Assembly: GCA_017311185.1 (NCBI GenBank) | Contig: JAESUZ010005101.1 | Coordinates: forward strand, 310,001 to 374,000 | Length of the DNA: 64,000 nt | Direction: 5' to 3' | Source: Proteles cristata cristata | Lineage: Eukaryota > Chordata > Mammalia > Carnivora > Hyaenidae | Shown here: positions 1-13,479 of the stretch, in pieces | How positions within the stretch are numbered: the first letter of the stretch is position 1 | Layout of the letters: each line of letters begins with the position of its first letter | Position numbers and translations under genes: made by a program | Notes under the pieces: model-generated | Told to the model about the DNA's origin: nothing | The model's input: only the letters and a program-made list of their open reading frames with translations | The model's database searches: none

Positions 1-125
1 GAAGACCAAGACACACAAAGATTAAGTCATTTGCCTAAAATCACAAAGCTGGGAAGTGGGAAAGCCAGGTCCAGAATGCAGTTCCACCAGTCTGCAGAGA
101 CTGTGCTGTTTAACCACTACGTTCA
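1..125 (-). repeat. MIR SINE fragment
   Basis: It reads as the reverse of MIR: an AGATTAAGTCATTTGCCTAAAATCACAAAGCTGG-like core (first part at 21-52) followed by a diverged head. It is cut by the window edge and heavily diverged, as expected of an ancient mammalian SINE. Confidence 0.65.
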
Positions 126-859
126 ACGCCCCCACCCCCACACACAGGTTGTAACGAACAAAGTAACAGCCACAGGCAGTAGGCAGTACGGTGACTCTGG
201 GGAAACCCACACTACCTAGAGCTCGAAGAAGTAGAGATGGCTCCCCGGAATGAGCAGTACTTGATTGGAGTCCCCAAAGACAGGAAGGCAGCATCAGGAG
301 AGAGTGGCCCCCAGAGTAGGCATTGTTCCGTCCTGGGTACAAATATGGCTTGGAGGTCCCGGAGTCCTCTTCTATAAACGATCGGGACACGCGGCCCAAC
401 CCGCAAGAATGAATTTGACAATATTTTATAATTAGAACGAAATCTGAGCAATTCAACGCGAGGAAGGCATGGTCTCTTCCTTATCATTACTGGTGCTCTC
501 CTCTCCCACCTTTCGGCAAGAATTTTGAAAAGGAGTAAGGAAAAAAAAAATCAGTCCCTGAATTAAACCTAAGAGGACAATGAACTACTTAAAAAAAAAA
601 AAAAAAAAAAAACCCTCACAGCACTCACTGAAGAGGAAAATGTCTCTGGGTTAAGAAACTGGGCCAAACTTACAGAAGTAATTGTGTCACGGGTGTGGAG
701 TTCAATTTCAATTTATAAGTGGAAAAAAAGCCATCAAAAATAGATGACAGGGGAATAAGAATGAAATCTGATGAATTCATGAAGGAAGCTAATCAGGAAG
801 CCTTGACTTTTACAGTTTATTCATGCTTGGAATCAAAACATTTATAGATTTCCCCCCCT

Positions 860-926
860 CACATAATGCACAACAAACAAGTCAAGAAAACACAATAATG
901 TACAACAAACAAACAAGTCAAGAAAA
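860..926. repeat. Two-copy tandem duplication (about 31-36 bp unit)
   Basis: Two adjacent units share an ACATAATG/ACAATAATG start followed by CACAACAAACAAGTCAAGAAAA-like sequence (860-890 and 891-926). The second unit carries an extra AAAC. It looks like a local slippage or unequal-repair duplication. Confidence 0.8.
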
Positions 927-1179
927 ATTTATCTGGCCTTGTTTTTTTCCCCAGACTATTATCATATATAGGGAAAGACATTTCTTGGGAAATGCTTAGA
1001 AACAACTGGTCACTAAGAAAGAGAGGAGGATGACCTGTGCTTTGGCTCCTCTTTATCCTCAAGGATCTGAAAGGACCCCACGTCTTTCTTCAGCCATGTG
1101 GCTGACTCCAATTTGGCTCCTGCAACTCTATGGGATTTCCATCCCACCACTCCAAGGCAAGGGCTCGTACGGAGAGCGC

Positions 1180-1212
1180 CTGTAATGTACCTGTAATGTA
1201 CCTGTAATGTTA
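1180..1212. repeat. Three-copy 11-bp minisatellite
   Basis: The unit CTGTAATGTAC occurs at 1180-1190 and 1191-1201, with a third, slightly altered copy at 1202-1212. A candidate length-polymorphic site; no function is evident. Confidence 0.85.
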
Positions 1213-1859
1213 CCAAATCAGCGCTCAGCGATCAGTCTTCCTCTTACTTGTCATATCAGCTGCAATGGACACACCAGATCACTCCATCGTCTTTCACTCA
1301 TTGTCTTCACCCGAGTTTCTAGGACACCATATTGTCTGGGTTTTCCTACCTTCTTGGTTGCTCCTCCTCATTCCTCTTCCTGGCCCCTCAACATTACAGA
1401 GTGCCCCGACATTCAGTTCTCTCCCTTCTATTCTTGGCACGTGTTCACGTGACTGACCCTGGCACTGGTGATAGAGTGGTGAGCATGGCTGCCTTCCATG
1501 TGACGGACTCTTCGGGGTCTCAAGGGTGCTCTTGATTTTAAATGCCATCCACAGGGAGATGACTCCCAAGTGTGTATTTCCAGCCCAGCTCCCTCTCGTG
1601 AACTGCAGACTCAGATACCTAATGGCTCACCTGACAGCTCCACTTGAGGGTCTAGTAAGGATCATTTGCTTAACATCCGAAACGGAGATGCTTATGCCCC
1701 CCCACACCCCCCGCCTCCACGAACCCAGCCAAAAAAGAAAAAAATCTGACTGCGCTCATAGATTCCCACATCTCACACGATGGCAGCTCCATTCTCCCAG
1801 TTCCCCAGGCCCCAGACCCAGAAAATTATCATTTTCTCTCTGTCAGGGCCATCTTAAGT

Positions 1860-2400
1860 CTGTTGGCTCTACCTTCAAAATACAGAGTGTAACCACATCT
1901 CCCCACCTCCAGTGCTACCACCTTCAACCAGGGCATCACTATCTCTTACTGGATTGCCGGAAAGCCTCCTGACTGGTACCCCTGCTTCTACGCCTGCCTC
2001 TCAAAATCAACACAGCAAGACTGGCCCTTTTAAAACTAAGGAGTCATCATGTCACTTGTATGTGCTAAGGTCCACAATGGCTCTCCATCTCTCAAAACCA
2101 AAGCCAATATTCTTCCATGGTGCATGAGACCTTATGCCATCTACATGTGCAACAATCCCTCCTCCTGCCCCCCTCTCTAAGCCCCTGAGGATATTTCCCT
2201 TCAATAACTCTGCTCCAGCCGCCCCAACCTCCTGACTGCCCCTCACTCTATGTATTATGTATTCCCCTTCCCTCTATCTTGTTAGAATGTAAAAAGAATG
2301 TGTACTCTACATGGCCGTGCATCTCAGTCTCACCCATTGATGTATTCTAAGAGATTAGCCAGTGTGAAGCACGTAATAGATGCTCACCTCAAAATTACTC
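1860..2400 (+). repeat. L2-like LINE 3' region
   Basis: The order resembles the 3' part of L2 as I recall it: a 'GGATTGC...AGCCTCCTGACTGGT...CCTGCTTC' block, a 'CTCTGCTCCAGCC' block, and a terminal block resembling 'GCACGTAATAGATGCTCA'. It is ancient and strongly diverged. Confidence 0.5.
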
Positions 2401-2529
2401 AAAAAGTCAGTTGCTAGTCTCTTAGCAAACTATAAAAAGTTCAGCCACATGACTGGATTCCTTTCTTTTAAAAATAGTCTGTGCCATTTGTGCATCCATT
2501 TATCCATCCATTAATCATCTGTTCAATGT

Positions 2530-2970
2530 AAGCTTCGGCAACTATAATGTGCTGTTCACGGGTAGTAAGGACAGAAATCAAAGGCTGAGGTTTTGTCTAC
2601 GCACATGGCAGAGAGATAAGAAACCAGTCAAATACAAAGCAACCTGTTAATGGACTTTATAGAAGGAAACACCGGGTAGAACAGGATCAGAGAAGAAAGC
2701 CGTCTAACTGACCAGGGCTGGAGGGGCAGGGGCCATCAGGAAAAGCTTTCCAGAACATGTACCTCTTGGCCTAAGTTTTGGAGTTAATGAAAGAAGGTTG
2801 GCAGAGACCAGAGAAGAAGGGAGAAAGAGCCATTTTCAGCAGAGGACACAGCTTCCCGCAACACAGGCAGAATACAGGAGCACGAAGCCCTGGGGAACCT
2901 TAGGCAGCTCAGTGTAGCTAAGGGTCCTGGAATTCGGGGGGCATGTGGAGGTGCTTTCATGCGTGCTTTC
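2530..2970 (+). repeat. Ancient dispersed repeat, family not named
   Basis: The G/A-rich text (GAAGGAAACACCGGG..., AAGCTTTCCAGAACATGT, GCAGAGGACACAGC, TCAGTGTAGCTA...) follows a common mammalian old-repeat pattern, also seen at about 9.05-10.45 and 13.5-14.8 kb. I cannot assign a family name by eye. Confidence 0.4.
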
Positions 2971-4293
2971 ACTCACGTTGCCTAATGTGATTTAATTCTG
3001 TAGTTGGAGGGTAGCATTTCATGTGGCATTTCAGAAATACCTGGGAGTAAGTAGTGTGGTAAAACGGGGCCCTGAGGAAGACTTTGTAGATGGGTATAGA
3101 ATTTTAATTCAGAGTTAGAAACCTAGTATAAATTGGCATGGTAAAGAGCTGTAAGAACTTTAATTCTTGACTCAAAGAAACTGGACAAGGATCATTATTA
3201 TTAGAATTTCCTATTTTTTTTTCAGAAGAATCAAAAGAAGAGAACATTCAAGAAAGATGCTCGAAAAATTTCATAAACCCCATCCTGATTGAACTCCAAA
3301 TCCCCAAAGGAGTGGAGCACAGGGCCAGCAAAGTCCACGAAGAAAACCACAGTGAATGTCACTCTTCAGTCAACAAGGAGCTCCCAACGGTCCAAGGCAG
3401 GACTCACGTGCCAAAAGAAATACCCCACCTCTCCATCATCTTCTACTTGCATTCCCTCTCGAACATCCCATAGTTTCCCTTTCAGAGGATGCCAACACTC
3501 AACAGCCACTTGGCATTCTAGACTCCCCATAATCCCTTTGGCACTGCAACAGTAAAACTGTTCTTTCTCCTTAAAGCAAGGGGGAGGGATTGCCTGAATC
3601 ACAGGAACGGTTACCTCAACCAACCACTCTCCTTTCGGAGGACACAAAAGATCTTTCTCAATTGTCTTCTTTCACAACATGGCTCGCTGGCCAAGCCCGA
3701 GATGTTAATTTGGCCTGGAAGACCACTATAGGCAACTGGAAAAAACCAGAGCATCCCTGGCATTAGTACAGAACTGAACTTTCGCACGTCAATAAAAGCA
3801 ATTAGATTCTCTCTGTTTTCTAGTTTCAGTCACAGAGCCTTAGATTTTTTTTTTTGTTCATGAGTGAGTTTCACACCTCATAAAATAGAAAAAGATCTCA
3901 GGCAGAAAGAGATCCTAGTACAAGAAGTTTACCTACTTCTCTTGAAGGGTAGCACTCGGTAACAGGAGGGGGAATGAGAGGAAATCTACAACGGGAACTT
4001 AGCTACATATGGCTCCAAGCATATGATCAAGGATCATAAAGTAGGTCAGGCGTGTGTGCGTCCGTACGTGTGAACAGGCGCATGTGTGTGTACATTAGGT
4101 TGGATGTACACAAAACTTGAGTATATGGCGCTACCTGTCTCAACTCTCTGTTATGCAATTATCTTCACAAACAAGCTGTCGGACTAAAAGCTACTTCTGA
4201 AGTGATTTTTAAAGATCTGTTGAACTTCTAAAATGGTAAGTAACCCCTTGGAACAAACTGTGCCTTTCGATGGTTTGTTTCAAAACGTTTAGC
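2971..4293. other. Unique-looking sequence, no gene seen
   Basis: No recognisable gene. Two short overlapping ORFs on opposite strands (about 3289-3647) show no known domain. There is a GT-rich stretch near 4050-4090. Confidence 0.45.
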
Positions 4294-4505
4294 GGCGCCT
4301 GAGGGGCTCAGTTGGTTGGGCGTCCGACTTCGGTTCAGGTCATGATCTCGCGGTTTGTGAGTTCGAGCCCCTGCGCCAGGCTTTGTGCTGACAGCTCGGA
4401 GCCTGGAGCCTGCTTCAGATTCTGTGTCTACCTCGCTCTCTGCCCCTCCTCCACTCAGGCTCTGTCTGTCTCTCTCTCTCTCAAAAATAAACATTAAAAA
4501 AAAAA
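4294..4505 (+). repeat. CanSINE (carnivore tRNA-derived SINE)
   Basis: Head GGCGCCTGAGGGGCTCAGTT, CATGATCTCGCGG box, AGCCTGGAGCCTGCTTCAG block, CT-rich middle, AAAATAAACATT plus A tail. Confidence 0.95.
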
Positions 4506-5019
4506 TCAAAGTTTCTAATTTAGGGACATGACACCGTGAAACAGGAAGTCTAAGCACAAATTCTAAAATGTATTGAAAGGGAAGTTTTCCTTTTGGGGTC
4601 CTTTCATTTAGCTGGGATTTTCTAGGAGGCAAAGTTAAGAAAAACAATAAAGTTTCTCAGAGATTGCTCAATTGTTCTGAATTTAAATCTGCCCTCTGGG
4701 GAGAGTTCTTGCAGAGAAAGCCGGCAAGCTTGCTATTAGGCAATAAAAGGTTTTGGATCCTTCTTTAAATCCTGCTGTTACTTTTCCTCTAAAAAAAAAA
4801 GGTACATTTCCCCCCATTCAGTAGGTTGCCTTGTCATTTTGTTGACAGTTTCTTTCCCTGTGCAACAGCTTTTTATTTCGGTGTGGTCCTGATAGTTTAC
4901 TTCTGCTCTTGTTTCCCTTGACTGAGGACACACAGAAAAATGTTCCTACGGCCCTCCGATGTCTAGGACGACTGCCTGTGGTGCCTTCTAGGAGTTTTAT
5001 GGTTTGCAAATGATCGATC
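4506..5019. other. Unique sequence, nothing recognised
   Basis: AT-rich sequence between a SINE and an L1 fragment. No ORF of note. Confidence 0.5.
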
Positions 5020-6165
5020 TTATAAGGGGTCAATATTCAAAATACATAAAGAACTTATACAACTCGATGGCAAAATAACCTATAATCTGATTTTAAAATG
5101 GGCAGAGGAGGGGCGCCTGGGTGGCTTAGTCGGTTAAGCGTCCGACTTTCGCTCAGGTCATGATCTCGCGGTTCGTGGGTTCGAGCCCCACGTCGGGCTC
5201 TGTGCTCACTGCCAGCTCAGAGCCTGGAGCCTGTTTCAGTCTGTGACTCCCTCTCTCTCTGACCCTCCCCTGCTCACGCTGCCTCTCTCTCTCTCTCTCC
5301 TAGAAATAAATAAAACATTTAAAAATAAAATAAAATAAAATAAAATGGGCAGAGGATAGACCTTTTCCCTAAGCCGACATAGTCATGGCCAAGAGACACA
5401 TAATAAGATGCTCAACATCACTAATTTATCAGAGAAAAGTAAACCCAAAACCATGATGAGGTATCACCTCAACAGAACGGCGACACTCAAAAAGACGAGA
5501 AACAGCAGTGGTGAGGACGTGGAGAAGAAGGGAGCCCAGTGCGCTGTGGCTGGGAAGGTAAACTGGGGCGGCCACTGAAGAAAACAGTGCAGAGACTCAT
5601 CAAACATTTAAAGTCAGAATTATAACTCAGTAATTCCACTATTGTGTTTCTACCCCAAGAAAACAAAAACACTAATTTGAAAGGATGTATGTACCCCTAT
5701 GTTTATTGCAGCATTATTTCCAAAAGTCAAGACAAGGAAACAACCCCAGTGTCCACGTGGGGACCGAAGTGTGGGTGAGAAAGATGTGGTGTGCACAGTG
5801 GAACATCACTCGGCCACACAAATGAATGCGATCTTGCATCTGCAACATGGACCGACCTAGAGGGCATAATACTAAGTGAAGTAAGTCAGAGAAAAGTAAC
5901 ACATGGTTTCACTCATGTATGTTACATAAGAAACAAAACACACAAAGCAGGAAACAAAAAAAAACCAAACCCAGATTCTTAAATACAAAGAACAAACTGG
6001 TGGTTGCCAGAAAGGAGGTGGGTGGGGGATGGGTGAGATAGGGGAAGGGGATTAAGAGCACACTAATCTTGATGAACACTGACGTATAGACTGGCTGAAT
6101 CATATTGTATACCTGAAACTACTACAGCACCGTATGTTAATTATACTTCCATTTACAAAAGGATA
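5020..6165 (+). mobile_element. L1 LINE, truncated 3' end
   Basis: It carries the C-terminal end of L1 ORF2 and the 3' UTR: 'CATAAAGAACTTATACAACTC', 'CTCAACATCACTAATTTATCAGAG', 'AGAATTATAACTCAGTAATTCC', 'GCAGCATTATTTCC', 'TAAGTGAAGTAAGTCAGAGA', and 'GTATACCTGAAACTA' at the end. It is 5' truncated, full of stops and therefore non-functional. A young SINE (5110-5341) splits it. Confidence 0.85.
5110..5341 (+). repeat. Young CanSINE with perfect target-site duplication
   Basis: Full-length copy with the GCTTAGTCGGTTAAGCGTCC head and CCGACTTTCGCTCAGG motif. It is flanked by a perfect 15-bp duplication AAAATGGGCAGAGGA (5095-5109 and 5342-5356). Inserted into the older L1; low divergence suggests recent retroposition. 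Confidence 0.97.
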
Positions 6166-7409
6166 AAATGTACATTTTTACCTTACAGGGCCAATTTTGG
6201 GGGGGGAGAGGGAGGGTCAAATGGTCTTGTTTTTGTTTCCCTAGGAAGATAATCTAAGGACAACCAAAGATACTATATCGCTCAAATATAATACAGCATA
6301 TATACGTATATATGGAGAGAGAAAATGTGTGTGTGCGCGCGCATTAAGAAAATAGTATAAAATATATTTGTGGTTTGGGATTTCTTATTTCAAATAACAA
6401 ACCAGTTTAAAAATACGCAAACCATTTCTTTTTATACTAATTTACCTATTACTAAAGAAAATAATTCTCAGAGCTTCCTCTAATCTGACAACAATGTCTA
6501 AGGCCATCACTTTACATAAACACACCATGTGATTCAACACAGAAGTGACGCACTAGCAAACTGGACAGTGTGCTTTATCTCAAATAAGGAGAAATTCTGT
6601 ACGTAAGAAAAAGACAAAGAAGACCTAAATTCAAAAGGAACAAAAAAGCAACAGAGGCTTGAGAAAATGTACTTGGTTTTCTCATCTCACGTATGAAACT
6701 TACAGAGTAGAGAGCACTGGAAATAGTGTCTCGGGGCTCAATTAAGTGTTCAACAAACATGAGTGCTGATTATTATTAATTACTGTTATAGGCAACGGCC
6801 CATGTTATCAGCCCACCTTCCACTTTCCCACTGGGGAAGGCAAGCAATCTTGAAGGGATCACCCAATCTTTGCTGTAGAGGATGATAGCCCTGTTTCACA
6901 GGGGGAACATGCTGAAAAAAAAGTGCTCAAGATTTCTCAAATCCAGAAGCAAGAGAAGGTAATTACAGAGCTTCAGTGTTTCTCATCTGTAAAGGAAGGG
7001 CTATCACCTAAAAGAGAGAGATAAGGCTTGTTCTGCCTTTTCGAGAGAGACAGCCCTGAACTGAATGGTGAAAGCTACAAAGAGCATGTCGGTTTCAAGA
7101 AAGCCTCTCCAACGTGGAAAACACTCCGCTCATAAAACCATAGGCTGCCCGTGATAGAGAGCGTTCTGTCACCAGTGTGAACGCAGGGGTTTCGCCAGGC
7201 TAGGGCACGCTGCCCTAGCACATCCTCGATAGTAACAACCAGGACAGCCACACAGCCATGGGGACAGTGGCAGCTGACGCTTCTACAGAAACTGCCAAGC
7301 ACTGCTCGACTGTGATACGTGGACCCATTTAATTCTCACCTCTGCCACTGGGCTCCACAGTCTGTGCTCTTAACCACAACTACCTGTTGCCTCCCTCCCA
7401 CACGTAGAA
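6166..7409. other. Unique sequence with a short TA/GT/GC repeat
   Basis: No gene recognised. At about 6295-6345 there is a composite of TATA, GA, GT and GCGC dinucleotides. Confidence 0.5.
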
Positions 7410-7570
7410 ACCTGAGCATGTTTCTTTAACCCATTTGGCCTCTACTTCCTCTTTTGTAAAACGAGGATAATGGCATTTATCTCAGAAGACGGTGGTAAGG
7501 AGTAAATGAAACAGATTTGTTTAGTACCTAGAACACTGCCTGACACGTAGAGAGTACCTCATATACAACT
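7410..7570 (+). repeat. MIR SINE fragment
   Basis: Follows the MIR core in sense: 'CTTCCTCTTTTGTAAAACGAGGATAATGGC...GGTAAGGAGTAAATGAAA...AGAACACTGCCTGACACGTAGAG' (parts quoted at 7447-7555). Ancient and diverged. Confidence 0.75.
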
Positions 7571-9049
7571 TATATAAGTCATTTTAGCATTTAGGAAAAT
7601 TCTTTACTTGGATGGCAAGTTAGGGAAGGCATTAAGAACTGGCTTCTCTTCACTGGGCAATGTGACATTATTATTATCATTTTCTAATAAGTTCAACTCA
7701 AGGCTTGCTCATTTAGGATCGATTCTCTAACAAAACAAAATTAGTCTTGAAAAGTACGGGCAAAGCTGAAGCCGGAGTTCTGCAGTAAGGTCCGATTCTC
7801 TACGTACTCGGTCATGGCTGACCAGACGGCCTTGAAAACGGGGGCCCTGTCCGTCACCCACTGCGGACTTCTCTTCCCATCCTCAAGGCTCTGGCCGGCA
7901 ATTCAGCTACACTTTTAGCAGGATCTTTAACTGCTTCATACACTGGACTCAACCTAGATCTGCTTAACCAATTCTCAAACCCAGGTCAATCCAATCCATT
8001 TCTTTTGCACCTGCCATCCTACATAAACCTTCTCTTGACCTTAAGTTACCGCTTTCTGGAATTTCACACAGGCAACATTACATCTTTCCTGTTCTCAAGC
8101 TTCTGAATCTACTCCCACCCACCCCTGAATATCCTAGGCTACTTGATAATTGAAAAACAGAAGCAATGAGATACAACCCCTTTCTGCTTTTCATATACTT
8201 TCTTCCACACCGATAAACTTCTGCAACAGCAAAATCAATTCAACATGTGCTGATGTCTTTGTCTAGCCTTTCTGCTCTCCTTTCTGCTTTCAAAGAGAAA
8301 AAAAGTGCCTCCAGACCTCCATTCTCAGGCCAACTCTTTCTTCTGTTCGCTGATGCTACTCAGGAAATATAATTTACACAGTCTTCCTTGGTTTGTTGTT
8401 CTGGCAACTATTTCTGTCTTCCACCTCTCTCTTGGACCTTCGAACTTTCCTACTCCTCTATAACCATGGCCATAAGAAAAAAAATTCGTAGTTCTGTTTC
8501 CGTAAGCTTGACACGTTCCCCACTTTATTGCCAAATATCTAAGAGTGGTGTCTTGCTGTAGGTACGTGTGACCAGCTGAACTAATAGAATAAATGTGAAT
8601 CAGTGGAAGGAAACTTGATACAGATTATTCTTGATTGCAATCCATCATTTTTAAGTGTGCTTAAAGGTTCTGACATCCGGCATCTGCATCTTTGGTGACC
8701 ATTCATTATTTTTTCCATTTTCATTTATTTTTCACAAAGATAATAAAGGGAAATATACCACAAAAGTTTGTTCCATAGGACTGAACTCTAGCTAAATGTT
8801 GATACGTGCTTTGGGACTTCAAGCACCAAGTTTATAGCTTAGCAATCCTAATACCTTAAAAATGTTTCTTCCAGGATAATTCTTACATGAGCTAAGCCTT
8901 TACATTGTACAAAGTAGTGACTGAAGTTACGAAGAAAAATATGGTAATGTAAATGGCCTACATAAGTTCTTAGAGCCTCATCTGATTTAAAACTTACCAC
9001 CTATACAAAAAAATAATCTTACAGAAATAAAGGTCTCCCTATACTTTCA
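7571..9049. other. Unique-looking sequence, no gene seen
   Basis: SINE-free and moderately AT-rich. The ORFs present are short and show no recognisable domain. Confidence 0.5.
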
Positions 9050-10450
9050 GAAAAAAGGATCTGGCTAAACGACCATAAAATAGCAGAGAAGATGATGTAT
9101 TTAACAAAAAGAGAGCATACCAGTGAGAATGGGGTACAGAAAACAAGGGGAGCGAGAGGCAAGGGTCAGATCCCCCGGGGCCTCCTAGGCCAGAATTAAC
9201 ACACTGTGGTCCACCATGCACACAAAAGGAAGCAAATGAAAAGCTTTAAGCCAGGAGACGGGAGGATCAGGTATGCAATTTGAAAAGGATTACAGTAGTT
9301 GCTGTACGGAGAATGAATGGACAGTGAGTGCGACAGGGGCAAGTAGGAATTCGGAGGCTCCTTTGGAAGTCTAAGAGGGAAATGCTGGAAGCCTAGGTCA
9401 CGGTGGCAGTAGAGAAAAAAAAAAAGGTGACAGATTCGGGAAGAGAAAATCCATAAGACTTGGTGAAGCCAGGGGGAAGAAAGTAAGAGAGATGCCAATG
9501 ACATGTTGACTTCCTGAATTTATATACATATATACAAGGAAACGAGGAGTAAAACGTCTTGTACAATATATACTGGATTAACAGAAATTACCTAGGAGAA
9601 GGGAAGATGAATTTTACAGAGTAAAAGGCAGACTTTCATTTTTTTTACTACGTAGGTAACTGCATTGCTTAAATATTTTTATAATCTGCAGGTATACATT
9701 TCTTTCATAGTTAACATTAACATGCAATAAAAAGGAACAAAGCATTCACGTGGCTGAAAAGGACAGGAATGGCATTTTAAAGAGAAGGAATAATTCATCC
9801 AAAGGCACCAACACACGAAAGTACATGGCATATTTAAAGACTATCGAGTAGTCCAGTGTTTGCAGAGCGAGAAGGATGCTTCCTGGGACAGGCTAAGCAG
9901 AGCTGTACAGCGGTTTTCCAGGATGACCACTTCATGAAGGACCTTACAGGCCAGGCTACAGAAAGCATTCCCTCAGCTGTGGGGAATGGGGAAGCATGTG
10001 AAGTTACCAAGCAGGAAGGTGAAAAAAATCAAGTTGAGAAAGATCACTAGAGGCAGTGTGAAGACGGGGTCAAAAGGGGGGTGAGAAAACGGGTGAGGAG
10101 ATCACCTTAGGCTGGAACATAAGCTTAGTCAGAGGCAACAGAAAAAGAGAAGTTTAAGATTCATTTCTGGACACAGGTCTTAAGTGATTAAGCTGGATGT
10201 GACAGGGAAAAGGGAAAATCAAAAATGCTTCTTAGGGTTTCTAGTTTAGAAACGCCGAGTGATGACACCCATGTAGGTAATTCAAGAAGAGGTTCAATGA
10301 GAAGATAATAAATTTTGTTTTGGAGATGCTGAGGTTAAAGAACTTCTGGAAGCAGGTTCAGGCACCTCACAGGAATTTGGATATATAGGTTTGAAAGTGA
10401 GGAACAAGGTCAAGACTGAAGCACGTGAACTAATCCCCAGAACAGAGAAT
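9050..10450. repeat. Ancient dispersed repeats, family not named
   Basis: Two stretches (about 9240-9480 and 9850-10420) follow a common old-repeat pattern: 'GATTACAGTAGTTGC...GTGGCAGTAGAGA', 'AAGGACCTTACAGGCCAGGC', 'CAGGTCTTAAGTGATTAAGC', 'AATAAATTTTGTTTTGGAGATGCTGAGG'. Boundaries are approximate. Confidence 0.4.
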
Positions 10451-10625
10451 TTTAAGCCTATGGACACAATCTTACCCTCGACACAATTTCATGGAATTCT
10501 TAAGGCAACTTTCAAACGCTTACCAGGTCCATTTATTCTCATAGTTGTCAAAATTCCACACGATCGTTCAAGTCTCTGTACGCGGTACCGTAAAGAAAGC
10601 CGGGGCTTTTTGTCTTGGTCTCTCT

Positions 10626-10631
10626 TTTATT
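10626..10631 (-). terminator. Candidate poly(A) signal for PABIR1
   Basis: TTTATT on the plus strand is AATAAA on the minus strand. It is the first canonical signal I find after the PABIR1 stop, about 1.56 kb downstream. A second lies at 10532-10537. No strong downstream GU-rich element is obvious. Confidence 0.3.
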
Positions 10632-12084
10632 TTCTCCCCTCCCCTTATGTCTGCCCTTCTTTCTATCTATCCAGTAAAGGAAGATATAGGAAGTATAATA
10701 TAAAAACATTTGTTACTAAATGTTTCCATAGCTTGTCTTAGTCGTAAAAGGCAAAGGAAAGAACATTTCAGAATTCTACCTGAAACAAAACCTAAGTCAA
10801 GTCATGATTTACCTAGGTGACTCCCCACTGCTTTTTCTCTTGCAAGTCACTGACCCTGAATCCCAAGGTGGTCAACTCCAGCTGTAACTTTAACTACGGA
10901 GGTCAAGCAACTCCATGGTTCTGTCGTTGCTCACTGTCAGAAATCCAAGTCACACTGTACCTCTGTCTAACTGGTGATGGCCTAGTTTGGTGGGGAGGTG
11001 GGGAGGAAGGACCTGTTGGCAAGGAAACAGCTGCTTCCTTCCTGAGCCAGGGAAAACCAGGAAGGTGACAGATGGGCAGAGCAGAAAGGCAGCCAAGAGT
11101 AGTCGCTCTGACTCCTTGTTGGCAAGGATTTTCACTGAGGCACAATTGGATATTTTAAAGCATATCAATCACTGAGAGACTTTTATCTGCCCCAGGGGCC
11201 CTGGTGAAGTCCAATGGGGCTTCCCACATTAGCTACGTCTGAAAAACTTTTCAGTTTGCAGTGGTACAAAGAACCTGGTCTCAGCCTATGTACCCAGGGC
11301 TGAGACTGCAAGGCACTGGCCCATTTCACCTCAGGATTATACCCAGGAGAATGCACTTTCTGGTCTAAAACAAAAAACTCTTTTTTTTTTTTTTTAACTT
11401 TTCTGTAGTGATATTTGCATGAGTAATTAGAATTTCCATTAAAATTTCATTAGAAAACGCTTTCCATAAATGTTTACTGTTATATTGCAATTTGTAAAAG
11501 ATTTGTTGCAAGCTTTTAGATTTGGTTCTTTGTATCATTCCCCCTCCCCCCTACATATGTACCCAGAAAATTAAATATTCAAGGATTCCTGGGTAAAAGA
11601 GACCACTGGACTAACATGTTATAACTAACATTTTTTTTTAAAACTGCTGTAAATAGGTAAGTTATTCTTCAAATAGAAATTAGCAATCACTGACAATATT
11701 AAAAATCAGTGTGGGCATGAAATATGGAATTTTAAAACATCAGTTTACTATGCTGATTAATTCAACATTTATATTTGCATCAGAACTTAATAATCCCATA
11801 AATAAATAGAGCTCTCAATTATTTTAAAAAATCAAGGGATAACATATGTATTTAAACATATTAGCAGCATAAAGACGTATGCTTCAACACACTCATTGGG
11901 AAAACGTCTGAAAATATCACTACACTGAATTCAAGGGCATCCGCAGGAACCTGACATAAAAGTTCTCTAGAATAACAACATCGCAGGAAATTCCAAAAAA
12001 AAGGAAAAGGGTCAAATAGGAAATAGCCTCAAATTAATTGACAAAGTTCAGTGCTTGCTCCAACCTGATTTTCCTCTCCGTTGC

Positions 12085-12109
12085 AAAAAAAAAAAAAAAA
12101 AAAAAAAAA
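12085..12109 (-). repeat. 25-nt homopolymer (T run in PABIR1 mRNA sense)
   Basis: An uninterrupted run of 25 A on the plus strand begins 82 nt after the PABIR1 stop codon. It is followed (mRNA sense, before it) by GTT/GGT-rich sequence. In the transcript this is a U25 tract, a potential binding site for U-rich RNA-binding proteins and a length-unstable site. Confidence 0.9.
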
Positions 12110-12191
12110 TCAAAAAGAAAAAAAACCAACAACAACAAAAAATAAAACCCAACAACAAACACCACCACCGTCTCGGGGATGGGTGGGGGAA

Positions 12192-13313
<1,122 letters not shown>

Positions 13314-13479
13314 TTAGCTATTGAGCTGCAAGCTCCGGGCTACGCGAGTTTACGAGGCTCCCATATTCCAGAGTGCGTGCTTATAAAACGAGAGATCTGA
13401 AAAGAGACGCCGTTGATGATAGGGGGCTGTGTGACGGGGAGCGGAGCTTGGCCTAACCAGGGAGGGCTTCCCTGGGGAA

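Larger units (their letters stand above)
126..1859. other. Unique-looking sequence, no gene seen
   Basis: No recognisable coding sequence or young repeat. ORFs here are short, overlap on both strands and lack recognisable domains. The stretch contains a 22-nt A run (591-612) and two small tandem duplications, listed separately. Confidence 0.5.
10605..12191 (-). other. PABIR1: Candidate PABIR1 3' UTR
   Basis: The 1.6 kb after the PABIR1 stop has no young SINE and no AATAAA on the minus strand until about 10631. It starts with a U/G-rich segment (12085-12170 in mRNA sense) and then becomes AT-rich. The 3' boundary is a guess based on the first canonical poly(A) signal. Confidence 0.35.

Noticed and set aside
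2784..2972. Minus-strand ORF containing VSSAENGS, reminiscent of the PIP5K1B N-terminus
   Set aside because: The similarity stops after a few residues, and the rest does not match the kinase.
11381..11396. T run taken as the fossil poly(A) tail of the PABIR1 retrocopy
   Set aside because: The orientation is right for a minus-strand retrocopy, but there is no AATAAA next to it, no flanking target duplication, and an event this old should have lost its tail.
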